A DNA stretch of 16,539 nucleotides, taken from JAWWPG01 sp033850885 (lineage in GTDB: Bacteria > Actinomycetota > Actinomycetes > Propionibacteriales > Nocardioidaceae). The notes beneath the pieces are model-generated. The model saw only the letters and a program-made list of their open reading frames with translations. It did no database searches and was not told the origin of the DNA. A program made the translations under genes and the position numbers. Location of the stretch: contig JAWWPG010000002.1 in NCBI GenBank assembly GCA_033850885.1, forward strand, positions 1 to 16,539, in the 5' to 3' direction. Numbering within the stretch: position 1 is the stretch's first letter; each line of letters begins with the position of its first letter. Below, piece by piece: positions 14,604-16,539 of the stretch.

Positions 14604-15721
14604 CAGCTGACCGCCGCCTGCCCGGCTGACTTGGCACGGGCGGCGCGGACACTGCCCCGGCGTTGCCACAACCAGACGACGAGGCCGGCGCCTCCGACGG
14701 GGATCTCGAGCCCGAATGTGAACGCTCGGTAGATGAGCACGCCGGCCACGGTTGTCACCGGATTGCCTCCGAAGCCCACGACGAGCAAGGCGGTGATTCC
14801 GACCTCGACGAAACCGGTGCCGCCAGGAGTGATCAGCACGAGAGAGAGGACACGCTCGAGCGCGTAGCCCGCGAAGATCTGTGGCGCCGTGAGCGTCGTC
14901 CCGAGCATGTGCAGGCTCGACCAGAGGAGCAGTGCCTGCAACGCGGAGTAGGCCAACATGCCCAGGGACAGCTGCATCCAGCCGTTACGCAGCAGTCCGA
15001 CGCTCTCGCGGCGGAGCTCGACGACAGACTCGCCCAGGTCGATGCGTCGTTCGGACCGGGCAAGTCGGTAGATCAGCTGGATCGGCGGAGTGAGGAGTGT
15101 GCCAAGGAACCCGGCTGCCCGCTCGCTCGACAGCGCCGTGAGGACGAGCAGCAGGAGCACTCCCAGAGCGACCATCGCGACCGAGGCGATGTTGGCTAGT
15201 TGCGGATGGGTCACGTCACCGGTCAGCAGCAGCGCGGCGAGCGCGAGCGCCGGCAGGCTGAGCTTGGCCATCACGTCCCAGAGGTTCGTGACGAATGTAT
15301 AGAGCGCAAAGGCGGGCTGGCTGAACCCCCAGCTACGGCTCATCCAGTAGTTGAGCCCGATCCCGAGCGCACCGCCCAAGGGCACCAGGTTGGAGACCGC
15401 ACTCCCGGTGAGACTCAGCGTGAGTGCGCGGCGGTGGGTGAGCCGCGGCATGGCTGCAGTAAGGACGAACGTGTGCGCATAGAGCCCGCTGAACCAGATC
15501 AGGGCGAGCAGCAGCACCTGGCGCGTCGTGAGACCCGCTACTACCTGGAAGACACCAGCCCAGGGTGCTCTGATGATCAGCGGCAGCACGGCGCGGTAGA
15601 TCACCGCGACGATCGCGAATCCCACCACGATCTTGACCGCAAAGGTGAGCGCGCGCCCCCAGGTGAGACGCTGCGAGACAGGCTCACCCGCGGGCCCTGC
15701 CGCCTCGGCCTCGGTGCTCAC
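14603..15721 (-). CDS. UPF0104 / lysylphosphatidylglycerol synthase-like flippase membrane protein
   Basis: 372 residues from GTG 15721, preceded by GAAGGGA at 6-base spacing; an earlier GTG at 15763 has no ribosome site. About eight or more membrane segments are visible after a hydrophilic N-terminus. Family signs are the GSAVSNLVPLGGALGIGLNYW stretch (around 120-140) and the PGGTGFVEVG segment, as in the membrane part of MprF and AglD-like proteins. The synthase domain of MprF is absent. Such proteins are linked to moving or using lipid-linked sugars or charged lipids. It is first in the operon with GT4 and PIG-L genes, which suggests a role in carrying their product across the membrane. 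The substrate is not shown. Confidence 0.88.
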   Translation of the reverse strand: MSTEAEAAGPAGEPVSQRLTWGRALTFAVKIVVGFAIVAVIYRAVLPLIIRAPWAGVFQVVAGLTTRQVLLLALIWFSGLYAHTFVLTAAMPRLTHRRALTLSLTGSAVSNLVPLGGALGIGLNYWMSRSWGFSQPAFALYTFVTNLWDVMAKLSLPALALAALLLTGDVTHPQLANIASVAMVALGVLLLLVLTALSSERAAGFLGTLLTPPIQLIYRLARSERRIDLGESVVELRRESVGLLRNGWMQLSLGMLAYSALQALLLWSSLHMLGTTLTAPQIFAGYALERVLSLVLITPGGTGFVEVGITALLVVGFGGNPVTTVAGVLIYRAFTFGLEIPVGGAGLVVWLWQRRGSVRAARAKSAGQAAVS

Positions 15722-16081
15722 CTGCAGTCCCTTCTCGTGGGTTCGCCCTTCCTCGACCGACACATGCTAGCGACTCACAGAGTCGCCAGCGTGGCATAAG
15801 TCCGGTGAGTCCGGATCTTCTCAGAGCGGCCGGCTCGCGGATGAACCCGTACGTACGTCGGCGTCCGGGCACGAGGCGTCGGACCGATATCAATCTACTA
15901 CATTTTCGGTCACGACAGCAGCCTCGACACGTATCGGCGGGCCAACCAAGGCAGCACCGGCGGCCGCCACGGTCGGCCTACCCGGGCGCACGACACGCAA
16001 TCCCATGATTGCTCATTCGCCGCACGACTTGAGCTTGCCACGGCAGGCCTCTCCCGCAGCGTGTGCGGCCGGCGAACCGGG

Positions 16082-16111
16082 TTTCAGCGCGAGGGTCGCC
16101 GCTGGTATGCT
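16082..16111 (+). promoter_or_regulatory. Candidate promoter of tRNA-Lys
   Basis: TTTCAG (16082-16087) and TATGCT (16106-16111) are 18 bases apart, and TGG before TATGCT gives an extended -10. Initiation would fall near 16118, about 60 bases before the tRNA. Pattern matching only. Confidence 0.35.
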
Positions 16112-16137
16112 CCTCAACGCTCCGAAGCGAGCTTCCT

Positions 16138-16159
16138 GGCCCTTTCGGGGCCCTTTCGG
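16138..16159 (+). repeat. Perfect tandem 11-bp repeat before tRNA-Lys
   Basis: GGCCCTTTCGG occurs twice, end to end (16138-16148 and 16149-16159), in the probable 5' leader of tRNA-Lys. The unit is partly self-complementary through GGCC and may fold, but its role is unknown. Confidence 0.9.
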
Positions 16160-16176
16160 CTCGTGAACGGTTACGG

Positions 16177-16539
<363 letters not shown>

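Larger units (their letters stand above)
15722..16176. other. Gene-poor 455-base region between envelope operon and tRNA-Lys
   Basis: No frame here has coding character; the small open frames lack ribosome sites and show no recognisable motif. It must hold the promoter of the minus-strand operon and of tRNA-Lys. An AT-richer patch (TATCAATCTACTACATTTT, 15888-15906) stands out against the GC-rich surroundings and may be the operon promoter, but no clean -35/-10 pair is seen. Confidence 0.5.

Overview
The window is high-GC DNA with strong G/C third-position bias and frequent GTG/TTG starts. The gene content fits an actinobacterium: a GAF-ANTAR regulator, orn followed by tRNA-His, and a MauE-DsbA pair. 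The overall style suggests a Nocardioides-like (Propionibacteriales) genome, but that placement is an inference and cannot be fixed from the sequence alone.

Layout. (1) 1-2420 is an accessory-looking segment. It holds the 3' end of a possible CHAD-domain protein, a RibD/DHFR-type reductase, an aminoglycoside phosphotransferase-like kinase, and the broken C-terminal end of a tyrosine integrase, which stops 9 bases before tRNA-Arg(TCT). (2) 2628-5741 carries single-gene units: a YCII-domain protein, a P-loop kinase/ATPase, a GAF-ANTAR regulator with a TTG start, and a secreted glycerophosphodiesterase-like protein with altered active-site residues. (3) 6004-9601 looks like core chromosome. It holds a C1B cysteine aminopeptidase (bleomycin hydrolase family), a convergent two-gene MauE/DsbA operon for exported thiol-disulfide chemistry, oligoribonuclease, which looks leaderless, and tRNA-His(GTG) with an encoded CCA. 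(4) 9669-12370 carries a 524-residue XRE-type regulator with a large unassigned C-terminal part and a clean palindrome in its upstream region, followed by a pirin. (5) 12554-15721 is a minus-strand operon: a UPF0104/AglD-type membrane protein, a GT4 glycosyltransferase and a PIG-L deacetylase. It is tightly packed, with a 1-base stop/start overlap and then a 13-base gap. (6) 15722-16539 is a long gene-poor stretch, then tRNA-Lys(CTT), then a tyrosine integrase pseudogene whose end runs into the tRNA 3' end. This is the edge of a tRNA-Lys integrated element that lies beyond the window.

How the genes work together. Three groupings are convincing: MauE with DsbA (disulfide formation outside the membrane); UPF0104, GT4 and PIG-L (probable synthesis and transfer of an amino-sugar glycolipid or glycoconjugate); and integrase remnants next to two of the three tRNA genes (old integration sites). 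No obvious defence system, CRISPR array, insertion sequence or biosynthetic cluster is visible. The observations most worth following are the unexplained XRE regulator with its palindrome, the envelope operon, the altered glycerophosphodiesterase, and the two decayed integrases.
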